Shown here: piece by piece, positions 1 through 6,478 of the stretch
Position numbering within the stretch: the stretch's first letter is position 1
Layout: each line of letters begins with the position of its first letter
DNA from: Thermoguttaceae bacterium
Lineage (GTDB): Bacteria; Planctomycetota; Planctomycetia; Pirellulales; Thermoguttaceae
Length of the DNA stretch: 6,747 nt
Reading direction: 5' to 3'
Assembly: GCA_017454585.1 (NCBI GenBank)
Contig: JAFTCU010000095.1
Coordinates: 1 to 6,747, forward strand
Program-made: the position numbers and the translations under genes
The notes under the pieces: generated by a model
What the model was told of the DNA's origin: nothing
What the model saw: only the letters and a program-made list of their open reading frames with translations
The model's database searches: none

Positions 1-1
1 G

Positions 2-43
2 GAACTCGCCTCGATCCAGGAAGTGGTTTTGGCCAATTTGTAG
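2..43 (+). CDS. possible C-terminal tail of an upstream gene (partial)
   Basis: Reading from base 2 gives 13 codons, ELASIQEVVLANL, then a TAG stop at 41-43. The peptide looks like an amphipathic helix, which would suit the end of a protein, and the stop falls 17 bases before the palindromic element at 61. The product cannot be recognised from 13 residues. The assignment is weak because the other two forward frames are also open across this short stretch. A reverse-strand reading starting with ATG at 48-46 (MIYKLAKTTSWIEASS) is also open to the window edge, so a divergent gene is a real alternative. Confidence 0.3.
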   Translation, partial: ELASIQEVVLANL

Positions 44-60
44 ATCATACAGAATTCGAG

Positions 61-180
61 CCTCCCCTGAAAGGGGAGGTGGCGCGAAGCGCCGGAGGGG
101 TTTCGGAACTGGTGAAAATCCGTCCCGCTTCTGGAACCCCCCAGACTCGCTTCGCGAGCCAGCCCCCCTTTCAGGTGGGC
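61..180. repeat. GC-rich nested-hairpin palindromic element (REP/MITE-like)
   Basis: The element has two arms that are imperfect reverse complements of each other. The left arm has a perfect 8-bp stem (61-68 with 72-79, GAA loop), then a 5-bp stem GGCGC/GCGCC (81-85 with 89-93, GAA loop), then GGAGGGG. The right arm mirrors this with a 7-bp stem having one mismatch (144-150 with 154-160, TTC loop) and an 8-bp stem having one mismatch (162-169 with 173-180, TTC loop). The spacer of about 35 bp has no evident structure. Elements of this general form, CCTCCCCT-type stems next to GCGC-GAA-GCGC stems, are dispersed in many bacterial genomes and have no coding capacity. It sits 30 bp upstream of the aldolase start. 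Whether it is mobile, and what moves it, cannot be told from one copy. Confidence 0.8.
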
Positions 181-196
181 CTTTAAATGTTTTTTT
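162..196 (+). terminator. terminator-like hairpin followed by a T run
   Basis: The outermost stem of the palindromic element (162-169 with 173-180, one mismatch, TTC loop) is GC-rich. It is followed by CTTTAAATG and then seven T residues at 190-196. This resembles a Rho-independent terminator for transcripts entering from the left. The main T run begins about ten bases after the stem rather than directly at it, so termination would probably be weak. It would separate the operon starting at 211 from upstream genes, or attenuate read-through. Confidence 0.3.
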
Positions 197-201
197 AAGG
201 A
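197..201 (+). promoter_or_regulatory. ribosome binding site of the aldolase gene
   Basis: AAGGA lies nine bases before the ATG at 211 and directly follows the T run that ends the palindromic region. It supports the start at 211. I do not see a convincing -35/-10 pair between the palindromic element and this site. Confidence 0.65.
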
Positions 202-210
202 AACCTCAAA

Positions 211-1044
211 ATGCTCGTTAAATTCAAAGACATTCTGGCGATTGCCGAGTCGAAATCCTTCGCGATCCCGGCCTTCAACGCCTACAACATGGAAACGGCC
301 ATGGGGATCATCCACGCGGCTGAAGAAACCAAATCGCCGGTCATCATTCAGGCGTACTCCCGTCTTTTCGAGTACGGAACGGCCTTTTATCTCGCTCCGA
401 TCATTCTGAAAGGGGCGGAGGAAGCCAAAGTGCCGGTCTGCTTCCACCTTGACCACGGTACGGGGATCGTGCCGGTCATGCGCGCCCTGCGTTACGGTTG
501 CACGGGGATCATGTTCGACCGCTCTTCTCTTTCGTTCGAGGAAAACGCCGCCCAGACCAAGCAGGTCGTGGACCTCTGCGCCGCCAGCGGAGTTACGGTC
601 GAAGGCGAGCTGGGCCACATCGGAACGACGAAAGAGGAAGTTTCCGAGTTCGTCTATACCGAGGTCGATGACGCGGTGAAATTCGTGGAACAAACGGGCG
701 TCGTGGCTCTGGCGATTGCCGTCGGGACCGCGCACGGCCGCTACAAAAAAGCCCCGCAGGTGAACATTTCCCGCATCGCCGAGATCCACAAAGCGATCCC
801 GGCCGCGGTGGTCCTGCACGGCGGAAGCGGAATTCCGGACGACCAGGTTCGCGACGCGATCGCCGCCGGGATCCGGAAGGTGAATTTCGGTACGGACGTC
901 TGCTACTCGTTCCTCGACAAAGTGTTCGAAACCTCGCGCGAAGTGTTTGCGGTCGATATTTTTATGCGCGGCGCCATCGATGCGGTTAGGGATTTCGCGG
1001 TCAGCAAGATCCAACTACTCGGCGCCGAGGGCAAAGCAGAATAA
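211..1044 (+). CDS. iolJ: class II (zinc) aldolase, fructose-bisphosphate aldolase family, IolJ-like
   Basis: This 277-residue protein is a class II aldolase (FbaA/GatY/IolJ family), a cytoplasmic metal-dependent TIM barrel that cleaves a ketose phosphate to dihydroxyacetone phosphate plus an aldehyde. Visible family motifs are HLDHG (79-83) with the catalytic Asp81 and zinc ligand His82, EGELG (131-135) with the second metal-site Glu133, zinc ligands His175 in GTAHG and His203 in HGGSG, and phosphate-binding KVNFGTD (223-229). It is slightly shorter than the usual 285-290 residues, mainly because the mobile active-site loop after GHIG (135-138) is short. The C-terminus GAEGKAE resembles the end of Bacillus IolJ. 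The nearby IolB-like gene suggests the substrate is 6-phospho-5-dehydro-2-deoxy-D-gluconate, giving malonate semialdehyde. Fructose- or tagatose-bisphosphate aldolase activity is the alternative. The family is certain; the symbol rests on context. Confidence 0.9.
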   Translation: MLVKFKDILAIAESKSFAIPAFNAYNMETAMGIIHAAEETKSPVIIQAYSRLFEYGTAFYLAPIILKGAEEAKVPVCFHLDHGTGIVPVMRALRYGCTGIMFDRSSLSFEENAAQTKQVVDLCAASGVTVEGELGHIGTTKEEVSEFVYTEVDDAVKFVEQTGVVALAIAVGTAHGRYKKAPQVNISRIAEIHKAIPAAVVLHGGSGIPDDQVRDAIAAGIRKVNFGTDVCYSFLDKVFETSREVFAVDIFMRGAIDAVRDFAVSKIQLLGAEGKAE

Positions 1045-1048
1045 GAAC

Positions 1049-1135
1049 GAATAATGAATAACGAATAACGAATAATGAAAACCGCTTGAGGTTAAGTCTT
1101 TCCAATCATTATTCGTTATTCATTATTCGTTATTC
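1049..1135. repeat. inverted array of 7-bp repeats (GAATAAY x4 facing RTTATTC x4)
   Basis: The left arm (1049-1076) is four tandem heptads GAATAAY. The right arm (1108-1135) is four heptads RTTATTC, its reverse complement. The arms pair over 28 bp, extended to 30 by GA/TC at 1077-1078 and 1106-1107. There are only two imperfect pairs (1055/1129, a G-U pair in RNA, and 1062/1122), enclosing a 27-base loop. In mRNA this would be a long A-U-rich hairpin lying four bases after the aldolase stop and ending three bases before the kinase Shine-Dalgarno. Because seven is not a multiple of three, TAA stops appear in all frames on both strands. Its base composition is far more AT-rich than the flanking genes. 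It has no T tract placed as in an intrinsic terminator. Confidence 0.9.
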
Positions 1136-1138
1136 ATT

Positions 1139-1143
1139 GGAGG
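1139..1143 (+). promoter_or_regulatory. ribosome binding site of the kinase gene, abutting the heptad hairpin
   Basis: GGAGG lies four bases before the ATG at 1148, a short spacing, and starts three bases after the last paired base of the heptad inverted repeat. A ribosome on this site would occupy part of the stem, so the hairpin could influence kinase translation. That influence is inferred from position only. Confidence 0.75.
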
Positions 1144-1147
1144 TTTT

Positions 1148-2047
1148 ATGGCTCAAATCACCGGCATCGGCGCCAACGTTTTCGATACGCTGGTCAAAAT
1201 TCCCTCGTTTCCTGTTGAGGACACAAAAAGCCTCGTTGAGACCGTCGTCGCGAGCGGCGGCGGTCCCACGGGAACCGGTCTGGTCGCTGCGGCCAAACTC
1301 GGCGCGAGCTGCTCGGTTCTGGCCGTTCTTTCGACGGACGCCGGCGGCCGTTTCCTCATGGACGATTACAAAAAGTACGGCGTCGATACGTCGCTGGTCG
1401 AGATCCGTGACGGGGAGTCTTTTTCCGCCATCGTGCTTTTGAACTCGGCGACGGGGTCGCGCACGTGCCTTTTGAACCGTGGTACGCTCCCGAAACTCGT
1501 TCTGAACGAGGCGCAGAAGGAGGAGATTCGCGGCGCGGAGGTCCTCATGGTCGATGGAAACGAAATGGACGCAGCCGTTGCCGCGGCCGAAATCGCCCGT
1601 GCGTCCGGGACGAAAGTCCTCTACGACGCCGGGGGCCTGTACGCGGGGATCGAGCGCCTTTTGCCGCTGGCGGACATTTTGATCCCCTCCGCCGAGTACG
1701 CTTTGGGCTTCACCCAAAAAGCGACGCTTGAGGACGCCGCGCGTGATCTTTACGTACGGTTTCACCCGGAGATCGTCGTGATCACGAACGGGGCCGAAGG
1801 CGGTATCCTCTTTGATGGGCTGGAAGTTCGTTCCTACCCGGCCTTTAAGGTAGAGGTGGTGGACTCGAACGGCGCGGGCGACGTGTTCCACGGGGCGTTC
1901 GCATTCGCGGTGACGCAAGGGTGGGACTACTACAAATGCTGCGTCTTTTCCAGTGCCGTTTCGGCTCTGAAATGCACCAAGGTCGGCGCGCGTTCTGGCG
2001 TGCCTTTTTACACGGAAGTTGAAGACTTTTTAAAGAAAAATCACTAG
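1148..2047 (+). CDS. iolC: PfkB-family (ribokinase-like) sugar kinase, IolC-like
   Basis: This 299-residue cytoplasmic kinase transfers phosphate from ATP to a sugar or sugar-acid hydroxyl. The N-terminus GIGANVFDTLVKIPSFP (6-22) holds the substrate-binding Asp13 region of the fold. The glycine-rich PfkB motif SGGGPTGTG is at 36-44, and the second signature DSNGAGDVFHGAF runs from 239 with the anion-hole GAGD and catalytic base Asp245. ITNGAEGG near 217-224 is the usual strand before the ATP site. The start has a strong Shine-Dalgarno and gives a full-length N-terminus. It follows the aldolase and shares an operon with an IolB-like gene, so 5-dehydro-2-deoxygluconokinase is the likely role. 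It is shorter than typical IolC (about 320-340 residues) and lacks a diagnostic residue I can point to, so a fructokinase or tagatose-type kinase remains possible. The family is certain and the substrate tentative. Confidence 0.88.
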   Translation: MAQITGIGANVFDTLVKIPSFPVEDTKSLVETVVASGGGPTGTGLVAAAKLGASCSVLAVLSTDAGGRFLMDDYKKYGVDTSLVEIRDGESFSAIVLLNSATGSRTCLLNRGTLPKLVLNEAQKEEIRGAEVLMVDGNEMDAAVAAAEIARASGTKVLYDAGGLYAGIERLLPLADILIPSAEYALGFTQKATLEDAARDLYVRFHPEIVVITNGAEGGILFDGLEVRSYPAFKVEVVDSNGAGDVFHGAFAFAVTQGWDYYKCCVFSSAVSALKCTKVGARSGVPFYTEVEDFLKKNH

Positions 2048-2048
2048 A

Positions 2049-4016
2049 ATGAACGCACGTTTTCTTGCATTTCTCGTTTTGTTTTTGAGCTTCGCGCCGG
2101 TTTGGGCACAGGATCCAACCGATCTGGACTTGAATTTGGGAATCGAAGAGGTTCCGGAGGCCGCTGCTGATTCTCCGAAGGAATCGGCTCCTCAACTCCC
2201 GGCGGTTGAAGAAAAAAAGGCTGGTGAGGAGAAACCGGCCTCCAAAGTAGAGCAAATGTTCAATTCCGACGATGAAGTCGTGGACATTACGGTCGATGCC
2301 GATGAGATTCCGGATGAGGCAAAGCCGGAAAACGACGTGATGGTCCAGTCCTCGATCGAGGCCGCAGAAAAAGTGCAGGAATCGAATCCTTCCCAATCGG
2401 AAGACGTAACGGACACAAAATCAGAACTCATCGCGGAGGAATTGCCGGAAGAACTGCCGGAAGAAAAGCCTCAGGCTCCAGCTTCCAATTCTGCCCCTGC
2501 AAACAATTCGCCGACCTCTGCGGCCGGGCCTTCTGAAAATCTGACTCCTCTTGAAATCTCCCTTCAGAAAACCTTGAAAAGCCCGCGTGCAATGGTGAAT
2601 TTCTTCATCGAAAAGAGCGTCGAAAAAAAGTATGACGAGGCGATTTTAGCGATGGATTTTTCCGCTCAGCCGAATCTGAATAAACTTCAGCGTCAGAATT
2701 TGGCCTACCAGCTTTTGGGGATCATTTCCCGTCTGGATCATTTTCAGTTAAACGGCATTCCTGAAAAGTACGACCGGGACGAGTGCTACCTCATGCCGGA
2801 TAAAAACTACCACGCTATCGTTTTGACTCGTCAGGCGGACAGTACGTGGCGGTTCGGTACGGCGACCGTGGCGGATATTCCGTCGTTTTATGAAAAAATC
2901 AAAACCAAAACGCCAAATTTCATCCGTAAAACGTGGATGGCCTTCCTGCCGGAATTCATGTTCCACCACTATTTGGGCATGGCTCTGATTCAGTGGGCCT
3001 TGTTCTTTGTCATGGTATGTGTAGGCATATTTGCCGCTTGGGTTCTTCCTAAAATATGCGCGCATTTGACGCTCCTTTTTATCCATCTGGTAAATGGTCA
3101 AAAGGATTTCATTCCACTCATTCGCAGAGTGTACAGTCCACTGGCGCTCTACGCGATGTTCTTCATCTGGTACCTTGGACTGGTTTTGGGTCGCGTGTCA
3201 CCTGTGATTTTAAGGTATGCGCTCGTTGTTTTGCATCCTTTGGGACTTTTCTTTCTGATACTTTCCCTGCTGCGCGCGGTGAGCGTTTTCGGACTATGGT
3301 TCCGTAAGCGGCTTGAGAAAAAACGGAATAAAACCGCGACTGTTCTGGTCGATATCGTTTTGGGCGCAATGAAAATTCTTGTGGTTTGCATAGGAATTAT
3401 CAGGATCGCAGAGATTTTCGGTTTTTCGGCGCTGGGGATCATCTCCGGTATGGGAATCGGTGGTATCGCCGTCGCGTTGGCCGCTCAACAGACGATTTCA
3501 AACTTTTTTGGCAGTTTAACAATTCTCCTCGATCGACCTTTTACGGTGGGAGATCGTGTGGTGATTGGCTCGGTAGAAGGGCTTGTGGAGTCGATCGGTG
3601 TACGTTCAACCCGAATCCGTACTTTGTATGATTCGAGCGTCATCATTCCCAACGCAACACTTTCAGCCGACATTATCGACAATCTGGGGCGCCGTGCCGC
3701 TCATCGTTTCCGTACGATGCTGACCGTCACTTATGATACGTCGCCGGAAAAATTGCAGGAGTTTTGCGCGAAAATCAAAAAGATGCTCGAAGAAGACCCG
3801 GATGTTCTTGAGGAGCGATGTACCGTTTCCGTTTATGATTTTTCCGAATCATCCATCGATATTTTGTTCAACACTTTCTTCCGGGCCGAGACTTCCGCGC
3901 AGGAGTTTGCGATTCGTGAACGCCTTTTGCTCAACATTTTGAATATTTCGAAAGAGATCGGAGTGGATTTCGCCTTCCCGACTCAGACGAACTACCTGAT
4001 TTCCGAAAAGAATTGA
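2049..4016 (+). CDS. MscS-family mechanosensitive channel with secreted acidic N-terminal region
   Basis: This 655-residue inner-membrane protein has an apparent signal peptide (1-20, cleavage after VWA). An acidic, Pro/Ala/Ser-rich low-complexity stretch (about 21-165) follows, including a tandem EELPEELPEE. A folded soluble domain of unknown type covers about 168-295. Five membrane segments lie near 311-333, 362-381, 386-416, 431-452 and 460-490. The last is the MscS pore helix, rich in Gly and Ala (GMGIGGIAVALAAQQ, 467-481), leading into FFGSLTILLDRPFTVGDRV (486-504), the classic start of the cytoplasmic beta domain. Five segments put the N-terminal region in the periplasm and the C-terminus in the cytoplasm. 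Such channels release osmolytes on hypo-osmotic shock. The ATG comes one base after the kinase TAG with no clear Shine-Dalgarno, suggesting translational coupling. Codon third positions are visibly less GC-rich than in its neighbours. The role in a catabolic operon is unclear. Confidence 0.92.
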   Translation: MNARFLAFLVLFLSFAPVWAQDPTDLDLNLGIEEVPEAAADSPKESAPQLPAVEEKKAGEEKPASKVEQMFNSDDEVVDITVDADEIPDEAKPENDVMVQSSIEAAEKVQESNPSQSEDVTDTKSELIAEELPEELPEEKPQAPASNSAPANNSPTSAAGPSENLTPLEISLQKTLKSPRAMVNFFIEKSVEKKYDEAILAMDFSAQPNLNKLQRQNLAYQLLGIISRLDHFQLNGIPEKYDRDECYLMPDKNYHAIVLTRQADSTWRFGTATVADIPSFYEKIKTKTPNFIRKTWMAFLPEFMFHHYLGMALIQWALFFVMVCVGIFAAWVLPKICAHLTLLFIHLVNGQKDFIPLIRRVYSPLALYAMFFIWYLGLVLGRVSPVILRYALVVLHPLGLFFLILSLLRAVSVFGLWFRKRLEKKRNKTATVLVDIVLGAMKILVVCIGIIRIAEIFGFSALGIISGMGIGGIAVALAAQQTISNFFGSLTILLDRPFTVGDRVVIGSVEGLVESIGVRSTRIRTLYDSSVIIPNATLSADIIDNLGRRAAHRFRTMLTVTYDTSPEKLQEFCAKIKKMLEEDPDVLEERCTVSVYDFSESSIDILFNTFFRAETSAQEFAIRERLLLNILNISKEIGVDFAFPTQTNYLISEKN

Positions 4017-4038
4017 CCCTTTACCCAACCCTGGTTTT

Positions 4039-6438
4039 ATGAATCGTCGCACCACCTTCCCGTTTTTGTTTTTCATCCTCGTCTTGGCTTTCGTTTCGGC
4101 CTTCGTTTCGGCGGAAACACCGAAATCGCTGACTCTCATTTCCGGCGGTCAGTCGAACTATCGGATCGTACTGCCAGACGAGCCGACCCCGGTTCAGCAG
4201 ACCGCGGCGCAGGAGCTTCAGAAATACCTGGCCGAGATTTCCGGCGTGGAGCTTCCCATTGTTTCCGAAACGGACGCGAAGTCGTCGGGAAAACGAATCG
4301 TTCTGGGGCCCTCCGTCCTTTCCCAGAAACTGCTGGGGGAAACCCTCGACGAGTCCAAAATCGGCTACGACGGGATCGCGCTTCAAGTGGTCGGCAAGGA
4401 TCTCGTTCTAACGGGCCACCCGCAGCGCGGAACGCTCTATGCCGTGTACGAATTTCTTGAAAGAGCGCTCGGCTGCCGCTTCTGGATGCCGGATTGCGAA
4501 ACGGTCCCGAAGGCCGAAAAGGTAAGGATCCCGGCGGGTTTTTCATACCAGTTCACGCCGAAACTCGTGTACCGCGACGCTTTCTACCGGTCAGACCGCG
4601 ATCCGGCATTTGCGGCCAAGATCCGGAATAACGGCACGCAGGACATTCCGCCGGAGCTGGGGTACCACCACGAGTTTTGCCATTTCGTGCACAGTTTTTA
4701 CCCGATCCTTCCGCCGGAGAAGTATTTTGAAGCCCATCCCGAGTGGTATAGCGAGGTGGACGGCAAAAGGACCTGCGACTACGCCCAGCTTTGCCTCACG
4801 AACGAGGAAATGTTCCACGAGTTCGTGAAAAACGCGAAGGAGCATCTGCGCGAGAATCCGAACGCCACGTTCCTTTCGGTCAGTCAGAACGACTGGCGCA
4901 ATTATTGCCAGTGCGAGAAATGTACGAAACTCGCCGAGGAGGAAGGCTCTCAGTCCGGCCCGCTTATCCACTTCGTGAACCGGGTCGCGGAGGAGATCGA
5001 GAAGGAATTTCCGAACGTTTACGTCGAGACGCTGGCCTACACATACACGCGCAAGCCGCCGAAGCACGTGCGTCCGCGGCACAACGTCGTGGTGCGTCTG
5101 TGCACGATCGAATGCTCGTTCTCCCAGCCGCTTTCGGGCGAGCAGAACGTGAAGCTCCGCGAGGACCTGGACGGCTGGTCGAAGATCGCGCCGAACCTTT
5201 TCATCTGGGACTACGTGACGAATTTCTCGTTCTACCTGATCCCGCACCCGAATTACTACGTCCTGGCGCCGAATATCCGCTTTTTTGTGGACCACAAAGC
5301 GATCGGCATTTTCGAGCAGGGCGATATTTACACGGAGGCGGGCGACTTTATGCCCCTGCGGGCGTGGGTCATTTCCAAACTTTTGTGGGACCCGACGCTT
5401 GATTTCGACGCGCTGAAAGACGAGTTCGTCGCCGGGTATTACGCGCCGGAACTGGTGCCGATTTTTGACGAGTACTTCAAGCTGATGCGTTCCGAAGTCG
5501 AGAAATCGGGGATCTACCTCGGGATCTACCGTCAAACGGTCCGTGACTGGCTTTCCTTCTCTGGCCTGAACCGGGCGACGAAGTTGATCAGGAAAGCGAA
5601 GAAAATCGCCGCGAAACTCGAAGCGCAGGACCCCGAGCGGTACGCGGGCCTCGTGAAGAAGATCGAGCGTGAGACGTTCCCAACCGGCCTGGTCTGGGTC
5701 GAGGACTGGAAGTTTTACAAAAACGAGTCGTTCTTTGACGCTCAGCCGTGGGAAGGCCCGGAGGATTACCCGCAGGCGATCGACGAGATGGTCCGGCACT
5801 TCGATTCGTACGGGCTGACCCATTTCCGCGAGTCGGACGGCGGGATCCAGAACCTGAAAGAAAAGCTCCTCGGCAAGAAAGAGCTTTGGGAAAAGTGCCA
5901 GAGCCGGAACTACACGACGAAGCCCGAAACGTTCCCGGAGGAGGTGCGCAACCTTCCGCCGAAGTCCTGGGTCGAGATCCAGCAGGAGAGTTTCAACCTG
6001 CACATTCCAGGGAAGTACGTTTTCATCGAGGAAGACCCGCAGGCGTCGAACGGTCTGACGCTCCGCATGGGCGGCGATCACACGCAGTGGGCGACGTCCT
6101 GGTCGGTCCAGAAGTGGGTCCACCGGATGACGCCGGCTCTGGGTGAGGAAAACGCCGAAAAAACGGCCGGGAAGTTCCGCGTCTTTGCCGCCGTTCGCTG
6201 TGACGCCACTGGAACCGGCCGCGCGATGGAGATCGGGATCTACGACGAGACCCAGCGCAAGAACCTGGTTTACCGTGCGCCCAGCGCCGAGACGATTTCG
6301 GGACCGGAGTATCATTGGATCGATCTCGGCGAGGTGGAATTCATCGATGAGAACTGCCAGTACTTCTGGGCCGCCCCGGTGAATCGCCCGAACGAGGTGC
6401 AGAACGTTTACGTGGACCGGGTTTTGATCGTGCATTAA
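4039..6438 (+). CDS. secreted DUF4838 protein with alpha-glucuronidase-like N-terminal domain
   Basis: The 799-residue product begins with a signal peptide (1-25, cleavage after FVSA), so it is exported. Residues about 30-150 resemble the small domain found before the barrel in GH67 alpha-glucuronidases and GH20 enzymes: TAAQELQKYLAEISG, KRIVLGPS and GTLYAVYEFLERALGCRFW. Residues about 205-470 match DUF4838: HHEFCHFVHSFYP (210-222), PPEKYFEAHPEWY, SVSQNDWRNYCQCEKC with Asp285 and Cys290/292/295, RLCTIECSFSQP (Glu358), IWDYVTNF (Asp391) and FEQGD (Glu426). About 660-799 looks beta-rich, like an accessory or carbohydrate-binding sandwich. The fold suggests a glycoside hydrolase, but substrate and catalytic residues are not established here. 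The acidic residues named are candidates only. The gene starts 22 bases after the channel stop without a good Shine-Dalgarno; the signal peptide supports the chosen ATG. Placement before iolB suggests it feeds the same pathway. Confidence 0.88.
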   Translation: MNRRTTFPFLFFILVLAFVSAFVSAETPKSLTLISGGQSNYRIVLPDEPTPVQQTAAQELQKYLAEISGVELPIVSETDAKSSGKRIVLGPSVLSQKLLGETLDESKIGYDGIALQVVGKDLVLTGHPQRGTLYAVYEFLERALGCRFWMPDCETVPKAEKVRIPAGFSYQFTPKLVYRDAFYRSDRDPAFAAKIRNNGTQDIPPELGYHHEFCHFVHSFYPILPPEKYFEAHPEWYSEVDGKRTCDYAQLCLTNEEMFHEFVKNAKEHLRENPNATFLSVSQNDWRNYCQCEKCTKLAEEEGSQSGPLIHFVNRVAEEIEKEFPNVYVETLAYTYTRKPPKHVRPRHNVVVRLCTIECSFSQPLSGEQNVKLREDLDGWSKIAPNLFIWDYVTNFSFYLIPHPNYYVLAPNIRFFVDHKAIGIFEQGDIYTEAGDFMPLRAWVISKLLWDPTLDFDALKDEFVAGYYAPELVPIFDEYFKLMRSEVEKSGIYLGIYRQTVRDWLSFSGLNRATKLIRKAKKIAAKLEAQDPERYAGLVKKIERETFPTGLVWVEDWKFYKNESFFDAQPWEGPEDYPQAIDEMVRHFDSYGLTHFRESDGGIQNLKEKLLGKKELWEKCQSRNYTTKPETFPEEVRNLPPKSWVEIQQESFNLHIPGKYVFIEEDPQASNGLTLRMGGDHTQWATSWSVQKWVHRMTPALGEENAEKTAGKFRVFAAVRCDATGTGRAMEIGIYDETQRKNLVYRAPSAETISGPEYHWIDLGEVEFIDENCQYFWAAPVNRPNEVQNVYVDRVLIVH

Positions 6439-6466
6439 TATATTTTACGCTTTTAACCCTTTAATC

Positions 6467-6473
6467 AAGGAGA
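6467..6473 (+). promoter_or_regulatory. ribosome binding site of the iolB-like gene
   Basis: AAGGAGA ends five bases before the ATG at 6479, a strong and well-placed Shine-Dalgarno that fixes the start. The 40-bp AT-rich gap from 6439 holds no hairpin-plus-T-run terminator, so the gene probably belongs to the preceding transcript. Confidence 0.75.
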
Positions 6474-6478
6474 AACTC

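Noticed and set aside
1..186. Frame-1 reading open from the window start through the palindromic element to TAA at 184-186
   Set aside because: More than half of its length is the repeat element, the peptide is Pro/Gly-rich without similarity, and the other two forward frames are also open over much of the region. Openness here is uninformative.
1049..1135. Heptad repeats as a CRISPR array or transcription-factor operator array
   Set aside because: Units are 7 bp with no spacers, so not CRISPR. The position inside an operon between a stop codon and a Shine-Dalgarno fits an RNA or repeat element better than a promoter operator.
1130..1918. 262-codon minus-strand open frame opposite the PfkB kinase
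   Set aside because: Arg- and Val-rich with no motif, and it begins opposite a gene whose PfkB signatures are intact. It is a shadow frame.
4017..4038. Shine-Dalgarno for the DUF4838 gene
   Set aside because: Only CCCTGG precedes the start, with no AGGAG-like match. The ATG at 4039 is supported by the signal peptide instead.
4591..6435. 614-codon open frame on the minus strand opposite the DUF4838 gene
   Set aside because: The translation is rich in Arg, Val, Leu and Asp with no recognisable domain, and it mirrors a GC3-rich real gene with a signal peptide and family motifs. Long antisense frames are expected with such codon use.
6424..6446. Possible promoter (TTGATC and an AT-rich TATTTT) between the DUF4838 gene and iolB
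   Set aside because: The candidate boxes are only 11 bases apart and the match is weak in AT-rich DNA. The strong ribosome binding site and lack of a terminator fit read-through.
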